64,000 nt of DNA from CAZPNX01 sp964518765 (GTDB taxonomy: Bacteria > Edwardsbacteria > AC1 > EtOH8): assembly GCA_964518765.1 (NCBI GenBank), contig CAZFJC010000008.1:1-64000 (forward strand). Reading direction: 5' to 3'. Numbering within the stretch: the stretch's first letter is position 1; every line of letters begins with the position of its first letter. This document shows positions 24,534 to 33,670 of the stretch, piece after piece. The notes under the pieces were generated by a model. That model was not told the DNA's origin, searched no databases, and saw nothing but the letters and a program-made list of their open reading frames with translations. The translations under genes were made by a program, and so were the position numbers.

Positions 24534-25619
24534 CGTACCCTGGGCCTTGGGCCGGGGCGACAGAAATAAAGCGTTTCCCCTGGCGGCCACCGCTGTCCCC
24601 AGCCAGCGGCACTGACGATTGAATCTCTCAGCGATGGACTTCCAACCCTTGGCCGAGGCCGGCTGGGGGCGGTTTCTGACAATCTCCAGCGGAACGAATG
24701 AGACCGAGTCCAGGGCCACGTTACCGGTCGAGAAGGGACCGGTTTTACTTCTAAGCTTGATAAAAAGCAGACCGCTCTGTCTCGGCTTGACATGTCGTTG
24801 GTCGAAGATGAAATTTCCCAGGCTGTAGGCTATAATCCCGCCCCGGTAGAACTCCACCCCCTGGAGGACGTGGGGATGGTGGCCGTGGACGATGTCGGCC
24901 CCGGAGCGGACGGCCAGCCGCCCCATTTTTTTTTGCGCGGCGCTGGGGTGTTCCTGATACTCCTGGCCCCAGTGGAAGGAGCAGATGACCAGGTGGCACC
25001 GGTTGCGGATAAGCCTGATGGAATTCACCACCGTGGCCGAGTCGGCCCGGGCGATCAAATTGCCGCCGTAGTCTTTGGATATCTCCAGAAGGTAGGCTTC
25101 GCAGAAGGAGAGGAAGCCGATGCGGACGCCTTTGACCTCGATAAAGGTTGGAAGGCTGTAGGGATAGTTCCTTCCGCTGTCGAAACCGGCGGGATGGGGG
25201 AGGGCCAGCCTGAAGGAGTCGCCCCGGCCGCTGTGGAGTATGCCGGCCTGGTCCAGGAAGTGCTGGGTGTCGAAGAAGCCTTCCTGGCCGCAGTCGAGGG
25301 CGTGGTTGTTGGCCAGCGCTAACAGGCGAAAACCGGCCTTACCAAGCTCCGCTGCTGCGGCCGAGGTGTCGCCCTTGAACTTCCAGGGGCTGGGCGTCAG
25401 GTATTCGGCGTTGGTGAGAGGCGACTCCAGGTTGCCGACGGCCAGGTCGGCGGATTTAAGGAGATGATGGGTGGAGGCGAATGGGTAAAAAAGCCCGGCG
25501 GTATCGGTGATCCTTTTAACGCCGCGGCCCAACATGATATCTCCAGCCAGCGCCAGGGTCAGCGAGGTGTCCGCCGGGGCGGCCGAGAGCCATAGGGCCG
25601 AAAGCACGGCGGTTATCAT
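24513..25619 (-). CDS. CapA family (poly-gamma-glutamate synthesis-like) metallophosphatase, exported
   Basis: The 368-aa protein has a short signal peptide (MITAVLSALWLSAAPA). The CapA/YwtB calcineurin-like core is LALAGDIMLGRG, VGNLESPLT, ALANNHALDCG, VICSFHWGQEY and DIVHGHHPHVLQG, so the metal-binding Asp, Asn and His residues are all present. CapA proteins assist polyglutamate or capsule export, and some act as phosphoesterases. The ATG at 25619 overlaps the upstream stop by one base (TGATG) and has AGGAGGA before it, so translation is coupled to the deacetylase-like gene. A longer upstream frame is only a shadow of that gene. Confidence 0.9.
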   Translation of the reverse strand: MITAVLSALWLSAAPADTSLTLALAGDIMLGRGVKRITDTAGLFYPFASTHHLLKSADLAVGNLESPLTNAEYLTPSPWKFKGDTSAAAAELGKAGFRLLALANNHALDCGQEGFFDTQHFLDQAGILHSGRGDSFRLALPHPAGFDSGRNYPYSLPTFIEVKGVRIGFLSFCEAYLLEISKDYGGNLIARADSATVVNSIRLIRNRCHLVICSFHWGQEYQEHPSAAQKKMGRLAVRSGADIVHGHHPHVLQGVEFYRGGIIAYSLGNFIFDQRHVKPRQSGLLFIKLRSKTGPFSTGNVALDSVSFVPLEIVRNRPQPASAKGWKSIAERFNRQCRWLGTAVAARGNALFLSPRPKAQGTKKGRLG

Positions 25620-26713
25620 CAACGTCCTCCTAATTTGGAGAAAGCCACCAGCCGGCAGGAAGATTCCCTGCCGACCGGGAACATCTCCCTGACCGCCCGA
25701 ACGGCATTGTCGGTGGCCGGGAACAGCACCAGTGCCTGCCCCCGTTTTTCGGCAACCTTGACGGCCTCGGCCAGCGAGGCCCTGGCCTCGCCCAGGGAGG
25801 CCGAGGCGACGATGTAAACATCGGGCTTGAAATAGCCTGCCCCGACCTCCCGGCATGAGGCCGCTACCAGCGAAGAAGCGGTGGGGGCCGGCTCCAGCAA
25901 GGGGAGATTTCCTGCGGCGCAGAAACCGGCCACCTCGGCCATAACCGCTTTGTCCTCGACCGCTCGGCTGCCGTAGTGAACGCACAGGCCGACGGCGCGG
26001 GGGATGGACGAAAGGATGCGGGCCATTTTAGCGCGCATGGCTGAGGGCGAGTCGTCGACCAGCAGGGTATTCGGGCCCGGGTCCTGCTTGGGATAGCCTT
26101 TGGGCTCCATCGGCAGATATCTCAGTATCTCCCGGCCCAGGCTCAAGGCCTGTGTCCCGCCGGCGACGGCCAAGGCCTGGGGGCAGGTCGAAAGGCGCTT
26201 GCTTTGAGCGGCCCAGTCGGTAGCGAGCTGGTAGGCCACCAGGGCCAGGATCGGCCGGCCTTGGCCGAGGGATGCGTCGGCCGCCCTTTTGCGTATGACC
26301 AGCCTAGCCTGTCGGCCGTCCTTATCCGACAGCATCATACCCAGCAGCCGCCGACGGCGATCCTCGACCGAGGATTCGACAGTCACCCGGTGGCGTTTGC
26401 ACAAGCGGTGGACGGAGAGGTTGGCGGCCACCAAGGGAAGGCCGGGCGGGACGACGATACGCCACTGGGCGGGCACAGTGTCGCCGACAGCATTGAACCA
26501 TGCCTGCCAGCCATGGGAGGATAGGCTGTCCAGCGAAAGGCGCAGGCCCTCAAGCGACGACGGGTGCTGTTTACCCACGGCCGTCCAGAACGAACGGACC
26601 GACGGCCTCAGCCAATAGGCGGCCAGGATCAAAATAGCCAACAGGGCGGCTAGACCGAAAAGCCTAAGCCAATGCCTTGGCCGTTTTGGCCTGCGGTGGA
26701 TTCTCTTGACCAT
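25619..26713 (-). CDS. Divergent polysaccharide deacetylase (YibQ-like), membrane-anchored
   Basis: The 364-aa protein has an Arg/Lys-rich N-terminus, one membrane helix (about 18-37) and a periplasmic domain. The family markers are LALVAYQLATDWA, EILRYLPMEPKGYP and the GxCVHYGSRA segment. Most relatives have NHMGS where this has VHYGS, so a usual metal-site residue is altered and catalysis is uncertain. Its substrate is unknown; partnership with CapA through a one-base overlap suggests a shared role in an envelope polymer. Its promoter leaves a leader of only a few bases and there is no Shine-Dalgarno. Confidence 0.8.
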   Translation of the reverse strand: MVKRIHRRPKRPRHWLRLFGLAALLAILILAAYWLRPSVRSFWTAVGKQHPSSLEGLRLSLDSLSSHGWQAWFNAVGDTVPAQWRIVVPPGLPLVAANLSVHRLCKRHRVTVESSVEDRRRRLLGMMLSDKDGRQARLVIRKRAADASLGQGRPILALVAYQLATDWAAQSKRLSTCPQALAVAGGTQALSLGREILRYLPMEPKGYPKQDPGPNTLLVDDSPSAMRAKMARILSSIPRAVGLCVHYGSRAVEDKAVMAEVAGFCAAGNLPLLEPAPTASSLVAASCREVGAGYFKPDVYIVASASLGEARASLAEAVKVAEKRGQALVLFPATDNAVRAVREMFPVGRESSCRLVAFSKLGGR

Positions 26714-26724
26714 AACAAATATAA

Positions 26725-26753
26725 ACTTTAACAGAAGCCTGAAGCAAAGTCAA
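26725..26753 (-). promoter_or_regulatory. Promoter of the deacetylase-capA operon
   Basis: On the minus strand TTGACT (26748-26753) and TAAAGT (26725-26730) are 17 bp apart. The -10 ends 11 bases before the ATG, so the transcript is almost leaderless. Confidence 0.6.
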
Positions 26754-26791
26754 GAACAGTACGATTTTTAAAATAAATGAAGGAAATAACG

Positions 26792-26830
26792 TTGACTTTG
26801 TACTTAAAATATGTTAACCTAATAGGTTAA
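26792..26830 (+). promoter_or_regulatory. Promoter with overlapping palindrome before the exopolysaccharide-type operon
   Basis: TTGACT (26792-26797) is followed at 17 bp by a weak -10 (TAACCT). That -10 lies inside the perfect palindrome TTAACCT-aat-AGGTTAA (26814-26830). Position and symmetry suggest a repressor operator; a start-proximal RNA hairpin is the alternative. The next gene begins at 26883. Confidence 0.45.
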
Positions 26831-26882
26831 GGAGGTCATTCCAGGATTTCCTTTTAATGGAGCATCTAAAAAGGGGGTCGCA

Positions 26883-28589
26883 ATGAGAAAATTCCTGTGG
26901 GCTGCCGCATTGGTGGCGTTTTCTTTGGCTCCGTCCGAAGCCACCCGATATCCCATACTCGGCGGGCCGGGATTGGTGCATGTCCAGTCGGCCAAGGTCA
27001 GCCCTGGCTTTGGATTCCGTTCCGTCAATTTCCTGGGCGGACGCGGTGCCTCGAGCTTTTTAAGCAACGACACCCTCAAAGATTACTACCTTGATCTATG
27101 GAGCCATAATTTCGTCACCTACTCGCCGGTTCGCAATCTGGGCATCACCCTCAACGGCCTGGCCCACGGCGAGAAGTGGACATTCCAGAACACCGCCTCG
27201 GGCCAGGATGCCACCCTGGGGAACCCCGGTGATTTCGCCCTCTCGGTCAAATATACTTTTCCGCTGGCCGGGGGCAAGGTAGACCTGGCGGGGATGCCGG
27301 TGGTCACCATCCCCTTGGGCAAGACCGGGACCGATCCCTTGGGAAACGCCATGGTAATAGATCCGCCGTCTCAAACCGGCAAAATGGATTTCGGGGGGAA
27401 AGTGCTAACCGACCTCAACCTGGGGCGGACCACCCTCTATGCCAATGCCGGCTACCTGACCCGCGGGGGGCAGAAGGCCCAGGTGCCGCTGGGCCTGGCT
27501 GGCGAGTACGGCATCTCGTCGAAGTTCTCCGCCTTCCTCGAGGCATCGGGCGAGATGCGCATCGGCTCGGCTAAAGACACCATGTGGCAGACCTGGTACA
27601 ACGAGGGCTACACCAAGGACAAAAGCGAGTTTCGGGTGACCTCGGGCCTGCGCTTCGTCCCGCTCGATTATCTGGCTATTAACCTTGCCGGGGAGCTGGG
27701 GCTTTCGGAGCACACCTCGCCCTGGCAGATCGTGTTGGGGATCGACTTCCCGGCCTCGGCCGGGAGGGCGGCCCAGGCCGTGATCATGGGGGGCATCGCC
27801 GGTATAATCAAAGACCGCGACAACCAGGTTCCCATGAAGGGCATGATCACCTTTCCCGGATCCGACCTGCCGGGCCTGGTCAGCGACAACATGGGATCAT
27901 ATATCGCTCAACTGCCTCCCGGGGAATACAAGATACACATCTACGCCAACGGCTACCGCTGGCTTGAGCGCCGCATCCAAGTGGAGCCGGGCAAGACCAT
28001 CAAATGGGACCTGACCCTGAAGCGCAAGCTGGGCTCCATCGCCGGAAGGGTGGTGGACGCTGCTACCGGCGCGCCGCTGGCGGCCACCCTCACCTTTGCC
28101 GGCACCTCGATCCCACCCCTGGCGGCCGACCCGGCCACCGGAGCCTTCGAGACCCAGGTTCCACCTGGAAAGTACCGGCTATCGGCCTCGGTTCCGGGAT
28201 ACCAAAGCCAGGAGTTCGAATACACCATCAAGGATAAGGCCGAGATAAAACAGGACTTCTTACTTCAGTCCCTGTCCCCGGCGCCGAAGCCGGTGGCCGC
28301 CGCCACCCCGGCCTACCCGCCACGCCCACCGAGGGGCAGCGATCAGCCGGCCTCGGCTAAGCCAAAACCAACTGCCGTCGTCACGGCACCAAAGCCGGCC
28401 GCCGCCCCGGCCAAACCGACAGCCGAGGAGATCGACGCTCTGTACAAGGCTGGAGTCAGACAGTTCATGAACGAGGAATTCAAAAAGGCCGAGGCCACCT
28501 TCCTCCGGGTGCTCAAGGCTGACAGGGGCCATGTCAAGGCCAAGGAATACCTGGCTAAGACCCGGGCCAGGCTGAAGCTCATAAAGTAG
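26883..28589 (+). CDS. Outer-membrane-type protein with carboxypeptidase-regulatory-like domains and TPR
   Basis: The 568-aa protein has a signal peptide (1-20). Residues 25-300 look like amphipathic beta strands of an outer-membrane protein. Residues about 310-380 and 380-455 are two carboxypeptidase-regulatory-like beta-sandwiches (IAGIIKDRDNQVPMKGMITF, then GSIAGRVVDAATGAPLAATL). A Pro/Ala/Lys linker (460-515) and a C-terminal TPR-like helical pair (QFMNEEFKKAEATFLRVLK) follow. I do not recognise it as a named family. It heads the plus-strand run of SLBB and BY-kinase genes, so an envelope or export role is plausible. AAGGGGG precedes the ATG. Confidence 0.75.
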   Translation: MRKFLWAAALVAFSLAPSEATRYPILGGPGLVHVQSAKVSPGFGFRSVNFLGGRGASSFLSNDTLKDYYLDLWSHNFVTYSPVRNLGITLNGLAHGEKWTFQNTASGQDATLGNPGDFALSVKYTFPLAGGKVDLAGMPVVTIPLGKTGTDPLGNAMVIDPPSQTGKMDFGGKVLTDLNLGRTTLYANAGYLTRGGQKAQVPLGLAGEYGISSKFSAFLEASGEMRIGSAKDTMWQTWYNEGYTKDKSEFRVTSGLRFVPLDYLAINLAGELGLSEHTSPWQIVLGIDFPASAGRAAQAVIMGGIAGIIKDRDNQVPMKGMITFPGSDLPGLVSDNMGSYIAQLPPGEYKIHIYANGYRWLERRIQVEPGKTIKWDLTLKRKLGSIAGRVVDAATGAPLAATLTFAGTSIPPLAADPATGAFETQVPPGKYRLSASVPGYQSQEFEYTIKDKAEIKQDFLLQSLSPAPKPVAAATPAYPPRPPRGSDQPASAKPKPTAVVTAPKPAAAPAKPTAEEIDALYKAGVRQFMNEEFKKAEATFLRVLKADRGHVKAKEYLAKTRARLKLIK

Positions 28590-28614
28590 CCGGGGAACGC
28601 GGCTTGAAGCCATC

Positions 28615-29064
28615 ATGAAACAGCTATTATATATTATAATACTGGCCCTGGGGCCGCTTGCCGTCTCTGCCGCCTTCGGCCAGGACGACTTCAGCTTCCA
28701 GCGCGACTCCCGGCTGCTGATCGAGGTTCATGTCTGGGGCGAGGTCAACAAGCCGGGGCTCTACCGGGTGCCGGACGGCTCGACCCCGCTGGACGCTATT
28801 TCGCTGGCCGGCGGACCAACCCAGTTCGCCGCGCTTTCCAAGGTCAAGCTGACGCACCCGGCGGGGGTCTCGCCCCGCCGCCAGAAGATCGACTTGGAGA
28901 GGTATTCCGACGACAGGGACGGGGGCGACCTGCCGGTGCTGAAACCCGGGGACATGATCACGGTGCCCCGCAACGCCAGGTTCTTCTGGAAGGACGCCGT
29001 CCAGATTCTGGCCGACATCGCCATCATAGTCAACGTCTACTATCTGCTGTCGCACGACCGGTAG
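28615..29064 (+). CDS. SLBB-domain export protein (small Wza-like)
   Basis: The 149-aa protein has a signal peptide (1-22) and one SLBB domain (about 36-120): VHVWGEVNKPGLYRVPDGST, DAISLAGGPT, LKPGDMITVPRNARFFWKD. A C-terminal hydrophobic helix (ILADIAIIVNVYYLL) ends it. SLBB proteins form the channel lining for polysaccharide export. The canonical Poly_export domain of Wza is absent, so this is a minimal single-SLBB version. It is directly upstream of the BY-kinase, the usual partner. Confidence 0.85.
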   Translation: MKQLLYIIILALGPLAVSAAFGQDDFSFQRDSRLLIEVHVWGEVNKPGLYRVPDGSTPLDAISLAGGPTQFAALSKVKLTHPAGVSPRRQKIDLERYSDDRDGGDLPVLKPGDMITVPRNARFFWKDAVQILADIAIIVNVYYLLSHDR

Positions 29065-29101
29065 GGCCGGCGGCGGCCAAACATTTTTTACCGGGGCTGT
29101 T

Positions 29102-31357
29102 TTGGACCAGAGCGCTGAGAACAAGGCCAAGGAAACCAACCTCTACGAGATCGTCGACCTGCTATGGCGGCGGAAGACGCTGATCGCCGTCTGCCTGGCC
29201 GGGGTGCTGCTGCCCATCGCCGTGGCCACCTTCACCATGCATCCGGTGTACGAGGCCCAGACCAGCATCATCTTCGAGCAAAGCCGGGAGCCTCTGCCGT
29301 CGTTCGACTTTTCCGAGAACATCGCCCGGAAGACGTACATCGTCAACCAGATCGAGGAGATCAAGTCCCGCTCCCTCTCCGAGGACGTAGCCCAGAGGCT
29401 GGACACGGCCCTGGCCAGGGAGCTTTTGCCCGAGAACCTGCGCCACCTCTCGGTCCGGGCGCATTCAGGCTACATTTCCGAAAAGATCAAAAGCAATATT
29501 TCGGTGGAGCCGGTGCGGGAGTCCGACGTGCTGCTGGTCAAGTTCCAGGGCCCCAGCCCGCAGGTGGCGGCCGAGGTGGCCAACCTGGTGACCGCGGTGC
29601 TGATGGACCGCAACGCTTCGGTCAAGCGGGAGCAGGCCTCGTCCACCCGCAAGTTTATCGAGGACCAGCTGCCTACGGTGGAGGCCAACCTGACCAGGGC
29701 CGAGGAGGCCCTCAAGGCATTCAAGACGCAGAACCAGGTGGTCACCCTTTCCAGCGAGGCCTCGGAGCTCCTCAGCCGGATTACCTCGGTGGACGTGGAG
29801 TACAACCGGGCGGTGACCGAGAGCCAGACCCTGCAGCGCCGGCTGGAGGCCATCGGCGAGCAGCTGCGCTCCCAGGGCGGAGACACGGTGGGGGCCTTCA
29901 CCTCCGGTTCGCTGGCCGACGGCCTCAGAAAGAGCCTGATCGAACTCCAGATGGAGGCCACCCAGCTGTCGGTCAAAGGCTATGGACAGGACCATCCCCA
30001 GATGGTGCGCCTTAGCTCCCAGATCGCCAGCACCAAGGAGAAGCTGAACCAGGAGCTGCAAGCCATCACCAGCGGCCGCAGCATCTCGCCTATGCCTCAG
30101 ATGGCCTTGCTGATGGCCCAGATACCGCCGCTGCAGATCGATCTGGCCACCGCCCAGGCCAGGGAGCGGGCTTTGCGGAGGATACTGGACCAATACGAGG
30201 CGGGCCTGGGAAGACTGCCCTACAAGGAGCTGCAGCTGGCGCGGCTGGAGCGGGCCAAGGAGGTGGGGGAGAACCTCTACAAGCTGCTTCTGGAGAAAAA
30301 CGAGGAGGCCAAGATAACAGAGGCTGGCAAGCTGGGCAACCTGCGGGTGATCGATCCGGCAGTGCCGCCGGCCGACCCCATCAAGCCGCGCAAGGCGCTG
30401 AACCTGGCCATCGGGCTGGCGGTGGGCCTCACCCTGGGGCTGGCCTTGGCCTTCTTTCTGGAATCGCTAGATAACTCGGTCAAGACCCCTGAGGAGCTGG
30501 AGCATAATTTCGAGCTTCCGGTGCTGGGCCTGATCCCGGCCATCCAGTCGCAGGACGTGGACCGCCGGAAAAAACGCAACGGACTGGACGAGGTGGCCCG
30601 GATCTCATCCACCCTGGTCACCCGCTACACCCCGCGCTCGCCCATCTCCGAGGCCTATCGGGCCCTGCGCACCAACATTCAGTTCTCCCGGATAGACAGC
30701 CCCCTGAAGACGGTGGTCATCACCTCGTCGGCACCGTCCGAGGGAAAGTCGACCACCGTGGCCAACCTGGCCATCACCACCGCTCTGATGGGGGTGAAGA
30801 CCCTGTTGGTGGATGCCGACCTGCGCCGGCCGGTGGTCCACTCCCTTTTCGGACTGGAGCGGGAGCCGGGGATGATCAACATGCTGGCCGAGAAGTTGCC
30901 GCTGGAGAAGGTGGTCCGACCCTCGGGCATCGAATCCCTGGACATCCTCACCTGCGGGGCCATACCGCCCAACCCCTCGGAGCTTCTCAACACCCAGAGG
31001 ATGCGCGACTTGATCGCCGCCCTCTCCGCCAAGTACGACCTGGTATTGTTCGACAGCCCTCCGGTGCTGACGGTGACCGATACCTGCGTGCTGGGATCGC
31101 GGGTAGAGGGGGTGGTGCTGGTGGTCAACTCCCACGCCACCGACCGCCGGGCCTTAAACCGGGCCAAGATACTCCTGTCCAACGTCAAGGCCAACATCCT
31201 GGGGGCGGTGCTGAACCGCATCGAGATCTCCAGCCTGGTGGGCAGCTACGACTATTATTACTACCATTATTACTATTACTTTGACGACGAGGGGAAGAAG
31301 GCCCACCGCCGGCGCCGCATCTGGGACAGGCTGAAGCGCGGCAGGCGTAGACACTGA
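29102..31357 (+). CDS. Polysaccharide chain-length regulator/tyrosine autokinase (Wzc-BceF type)
   Basis: The 751-aa inner-membrane protein has a Wzz domain with TM1 near 33-52, a long periplasmic coiled coil (about 150-410) and TM2 near 430-450. A C-terminal BY-kinase follows with Walker A SAPSEGKSTT, Walker A' LLVDADLRRP and Walker B LVLFDSPP. It ends in a Tyr cluster (YDYYYYHYYYYF), the autophosphorylation tail. It controls polymer length and export together with SLBB proteins. The start is TTG at 29102, since no ATG or GTG occurs in a fitting place and GGGG lies 6-9 bases upstream. Confidence 0.93.
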   Translation: MDQSAENKAKETNLYEIVDLLWRRKTLIAVCLAGVLLPIAVATFTMHPVYEAQTSIIFEQSREPLPSFDFSENIARKTYIVNQIEEIKSRSLSEDVAQRLDTALARELLPENLRHLSVRAHSGYISEKIKSNISVEPVRESDVLLVKFQGPSPQVAAEVANLVTAVLMDRNASVKREQASSTRKFIEDQLPTVEANLTRAEEALKAFKTQNQVVTLSSEASELLSRITSVDVEYNRAVTESQTLQRRLEAIGEQLRSQGGDTVGAFTSGSLADGLRKSLIELQMEATQLSVKGYGQDHPQMVRLSSQIASTKEKLNQELQAITSGRSISPMPQMALLMAQIPPLQIDLATAQARERALRRILDQYEAGLGRLPYKELQLARLERAKEVGENLYKLLLEKNEEAKITEAGKLGNLRVIDPAVPPADPIKPRKALNLAIGLAVGLTLGLALAFFLESLDNSVKTPEELEHNFELPVLGLIPAIQSQDVDRRKKRNGLDEVARISSTLVTRYTPRSPISEAYRALRTNIQFSRIDSPLKTVVITSSAPSEGKSTTVANLAITTALMGVKTLLVDADLRRPVVHSLFGLEREPGMINMLAEKLPLEKVVRPSGIESLDILTCGAIPPNPSELLNTQRMRDLIAALSAKYDLVLFDSPPVLTVTDTCVLGSRVEGVVLVVNSHATDRRALNRAKILLSNVKANILGAVLNRIEISSLVGSYDYYYYHYYYYFDDEGKKAHRRRRIWDRLKRGRRRH

Positions 31358-31495
31358 GACAACAGCTGGCCAAAATTGTCCTGGCGAACAGGCTGCGGCC
31401 GGAAGGCGGGCCGCAGCTTCGAACTTTATAGCCAATGGAAATCCCGCCTGAGGGGAACAGGTTTATAGGCAAGCGCGAGGTCATTAGAGTCACCG

Positions 31496-32473
31496 ATGAG
31501 GGTACTGGTCACCGGGGGAGCCGGGTATATTGGAAGCGTGGCGGCCGAGCACCTGCTGTCGGCGGGCGACCAGGTAACGGTCCTCGACAACCTGAGCCAG
31601 GGCCACCGGGCGGCCGTCCCGGCCGGGGCCGATTTCGTCAGGGGCGATGTCGGGGACAGGAGGCTGGTCGAGGGCGTCCTGCGTGAGCGCGGCATCGAGG
31701 CGGTGATGCACTTCGCCAGCTTCAGCCTGGTGGGCGAGTCCATGCAGCGGCCCTTCAAATACCTGGGGGGGAACGTGGCCGGCGGCTTGGCGTTACTGGA
31801 GTCCATGCTGGATTGTGGGGTGAAGAAATTCATTCTGTCCTCGACCGCCAACTTGTTCGACCGCCCCGGCCGCATACCGGTGGATGAGACCGAGCCGGTC
31901 AACCCCGGCAGCCCCTATGGCGAGTCCAAGAATATGCTGGAGAGATCGCTGGCCTGGCTGGAGAAGATACACGGCCTGCGTTACGCCTGTCTGCGCTACT
32001 TCAACGCGGCCGGGGCCACGGCCGAGCGTGGCGAGGACCACGACCCGGAAACGCATCTCATTCCGTTGGTACTTAAGACGGCCTTGGGAAAGCGAGACAA
32101 AGTGGTGATCTTCGGGGACGACTATCCCACCCGCGACGGCACCTGCGTTCGTGATTATATCCACATCTCGGACTTGGCCAGGGCCCACATCCTGGCCCTG
32201 AGGGCGCTGGATCGGGGGAGCATGGTGTACCACCTGGGGAACGGGCGGGGTTTCACGGTAAGGGAGGTGATCGAGACGGCCCGGGAGGTGACCGGACGGG
32301 AGATCAGGGCCGAGGTCGGACCCAGACGGCCCGGGGATCCGCCCGAGCTGGTGGCCTCTTCGGAGAAGATCCAAAGGGAGCTGGGCTGGAGGCCTGAGTG
32401 CCCGGATCTGGAATCGATCGTCTCCTCGGCCTGGGAGTGGCACCGGCGCCACCCGGACGGCTATAAGGATTGA
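31496..32473 (+). CDS. galE: UDP-glucose/UDP-N-acetylglucosamine 4-epimerase (GalE-type)
   Basis: This short-chain dehydrogenase interconverts UDP-Glc and UDP-Gal (or the N-acetyl sugars). NAD binding is by GGAGYIGS (7-14). The catalytic set is Ser116/Thr117 in LSSTANLF and Tyr141-x3-Lys145 in YGESK. The RYFNAAGA and GTCVRDYIHISDLA segments are GalE-specific. The usual TAAVYG is TANLFD here, a small deviation. At 325 aa the length is normal. It lies in the polysaccharide gene run, 138 bases after the BY-kinase. Confidence 0.9.
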   Translation: MRVLVTGGAGYIGSVAAEHLLSAGDQVTVLDNLSQGHRAAVPAGADFVRGDVGDRRLVEGVLRERGIEAVMHFASFSLVGESMQRPFKYLGGNVAGGLALLESMLDCGVKKFILSSTANLFDRPGRIPVDETEPVNPGSPYGESKNMLERSLAWLEKIHGLRYACLRYFNAAGATAERGEDHDPETHLIPLVLKTALGKRDKVVIFGDDYPTRDGTCVRDYIHISDLARAHILALRALDRGSMVYHLGNGRGFTVREVIETAREVTGREIRAEVGPRRPGDPPELVASSEKIQRELGWRPECPDLESIVSSAWEWHRRHPDGYKD

Positions 32474-32551
32474 ACCTGGACAAAGATTTCCCAGGTCTTT
32501 TACCGGGAAATAGCCCTGTGATAATCTGTCAACAAAATAGAATCAGCTTAT

Positions 32552-33559
32552 ATGTCGGATATCAGCATCGCCATCGCCGGATGCGGACAGTGGGGGGTCA
32601 ATCATGTCCGCACCTTTGCCAACGCATCGGGCTGCCGGGTATCCTGGCTGGCTGACTCCGATCCCAAACGGCTGGCCAAGGCCCAGGAGCTGGCCCGCAG
32701 CTCCAAGACCTCCCCCGATCTCGAACAGGCGCTTAGAGACGAAACAGTCCAGGCCTGCGTCATCGCCACCAATTCCGAAACCCACCACCAGCTGGCCAAG
32801 AAAGCGCTGGAGGCCGGTAAGCACGTTCTGGTCGAGAAGCCGCTGGCCCTATCAGTCAGGGAGGCCGAGGAGCTGGTGAACCTGGCCGGGAAGAAGGGGC
32901 TGGTGTTGATGGTGGGCCACCTACTGCTCTACCACCCGGCGGTGGAATACCTCAAGGGCCTACTGGAGAAGGGGGAGCTGGGCCAGATACTCTACCTTTA
33001 CTCGGTGCGCGTCAACCTGGGGGCCATCCGCCGCAGCGAGAACGCCCTGTGGAGCCTGGCGCCGCATGACATTTCGGTGATGCTCCACCTGATGGGACAA
33101 AACCCGACCAGGGCTACCGCCAACGGGAAGTGCTTTCTGCAGCGCGACATCGAGGACGTGGTTTTCTTCTCCCTGGACTTCCCCGGCGGGCAGGTGGCCC
33201 ACGCCCAGGTATCTTGGCTGGATCCCCACAAGATCCGCAAGTTCACGGTGGTGGGCACCAGGAAGATGGCGGCCTTCGACGACATGGAGGCCACCGAGAA
33301 GATCAAAATCTACGACAAGGGGGTCAACCAGGAGATCCGTTACGGCAGCTACGACGAGGTGCTGACCCTGAGGGAGGGCGACATCAACATACCCTATTTC
33401 CGAATGACCGAGCCCCTGCGGCTGGAGGCCGCCCACTTCCTGGACTGCGTCCGCGAGGGCAAGCGGCCCCTGTCCGACGGCGAGAACGGTCTGGAGGTGG
33501 TCAGGATACTGGAGGCCATCACCCAGGCCCTCAAGAGCGGCCAGCCACTGGAGATCTAG
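32552..33559 (+). CDS. Gfo/Idh/MocA family sugar-nucleotide oxidoreductase
   Basis: The 335-aa protein has an N-terminal Rossmann fold (AIAGCGQWGVNHVR), the EKPLALS motif with the catalytic Lys, and MVGHLLLYHPAV with a conserved His. Its C-terminal domain resembles WlbA/WbpB 3-dehydrogenases that act on UDP-N-acetyl-sugar acids. Substrate is not determined by sequence alone. It follows galE in the polysaccharide run; no glycosyltransferase is present nearby. Confidence 0.85.
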   Translation: MSDISIAIAGCGQWGVNHVRTFANASGCRVSWLADSDPKRLAKAQELARSSKTSPDLEQALRDETVQACVIATNSETHHQLAKKALEAGKHVLVEKPLALSVREAEELVNLAGKKGLVLMVGHLLLYHPAVEYLKGLLEKGELGQILYLYSVRVNLGAIRRSENALWSLAPHDISVMLHLMGQNPTRATANGKCFLQRDIEDVVFFSLDFPGGQVAHAQVSWLDPHKIRKFTVVGTRKMAAFDDMEATEKIKIYDKGVNQEIRYGSYDEVLTLREGDINIPYFRMTEPLRLEAAHFLDCVREGKRPLSDGENGLEVVRILEAITQALKSGQPLEI

Positions 33560-33670
33560 CCGGCGGCGCTGTCCCATCCATGCCTTGAATCGAATGCGGA
33601 CGGCATTCTGGCCAAGATCTCTGTTTGCGTTATAGACGCAGAGTTTACCTACAGTCAACCGCGGAGCATT

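Noticed and set aside
25620..25985. N-terminal extension of capA
   Set aside because: It reads through the coding sequence of the deacetylase-like gene; the ATG at 25619 with AGGAGGA is right for CapA.
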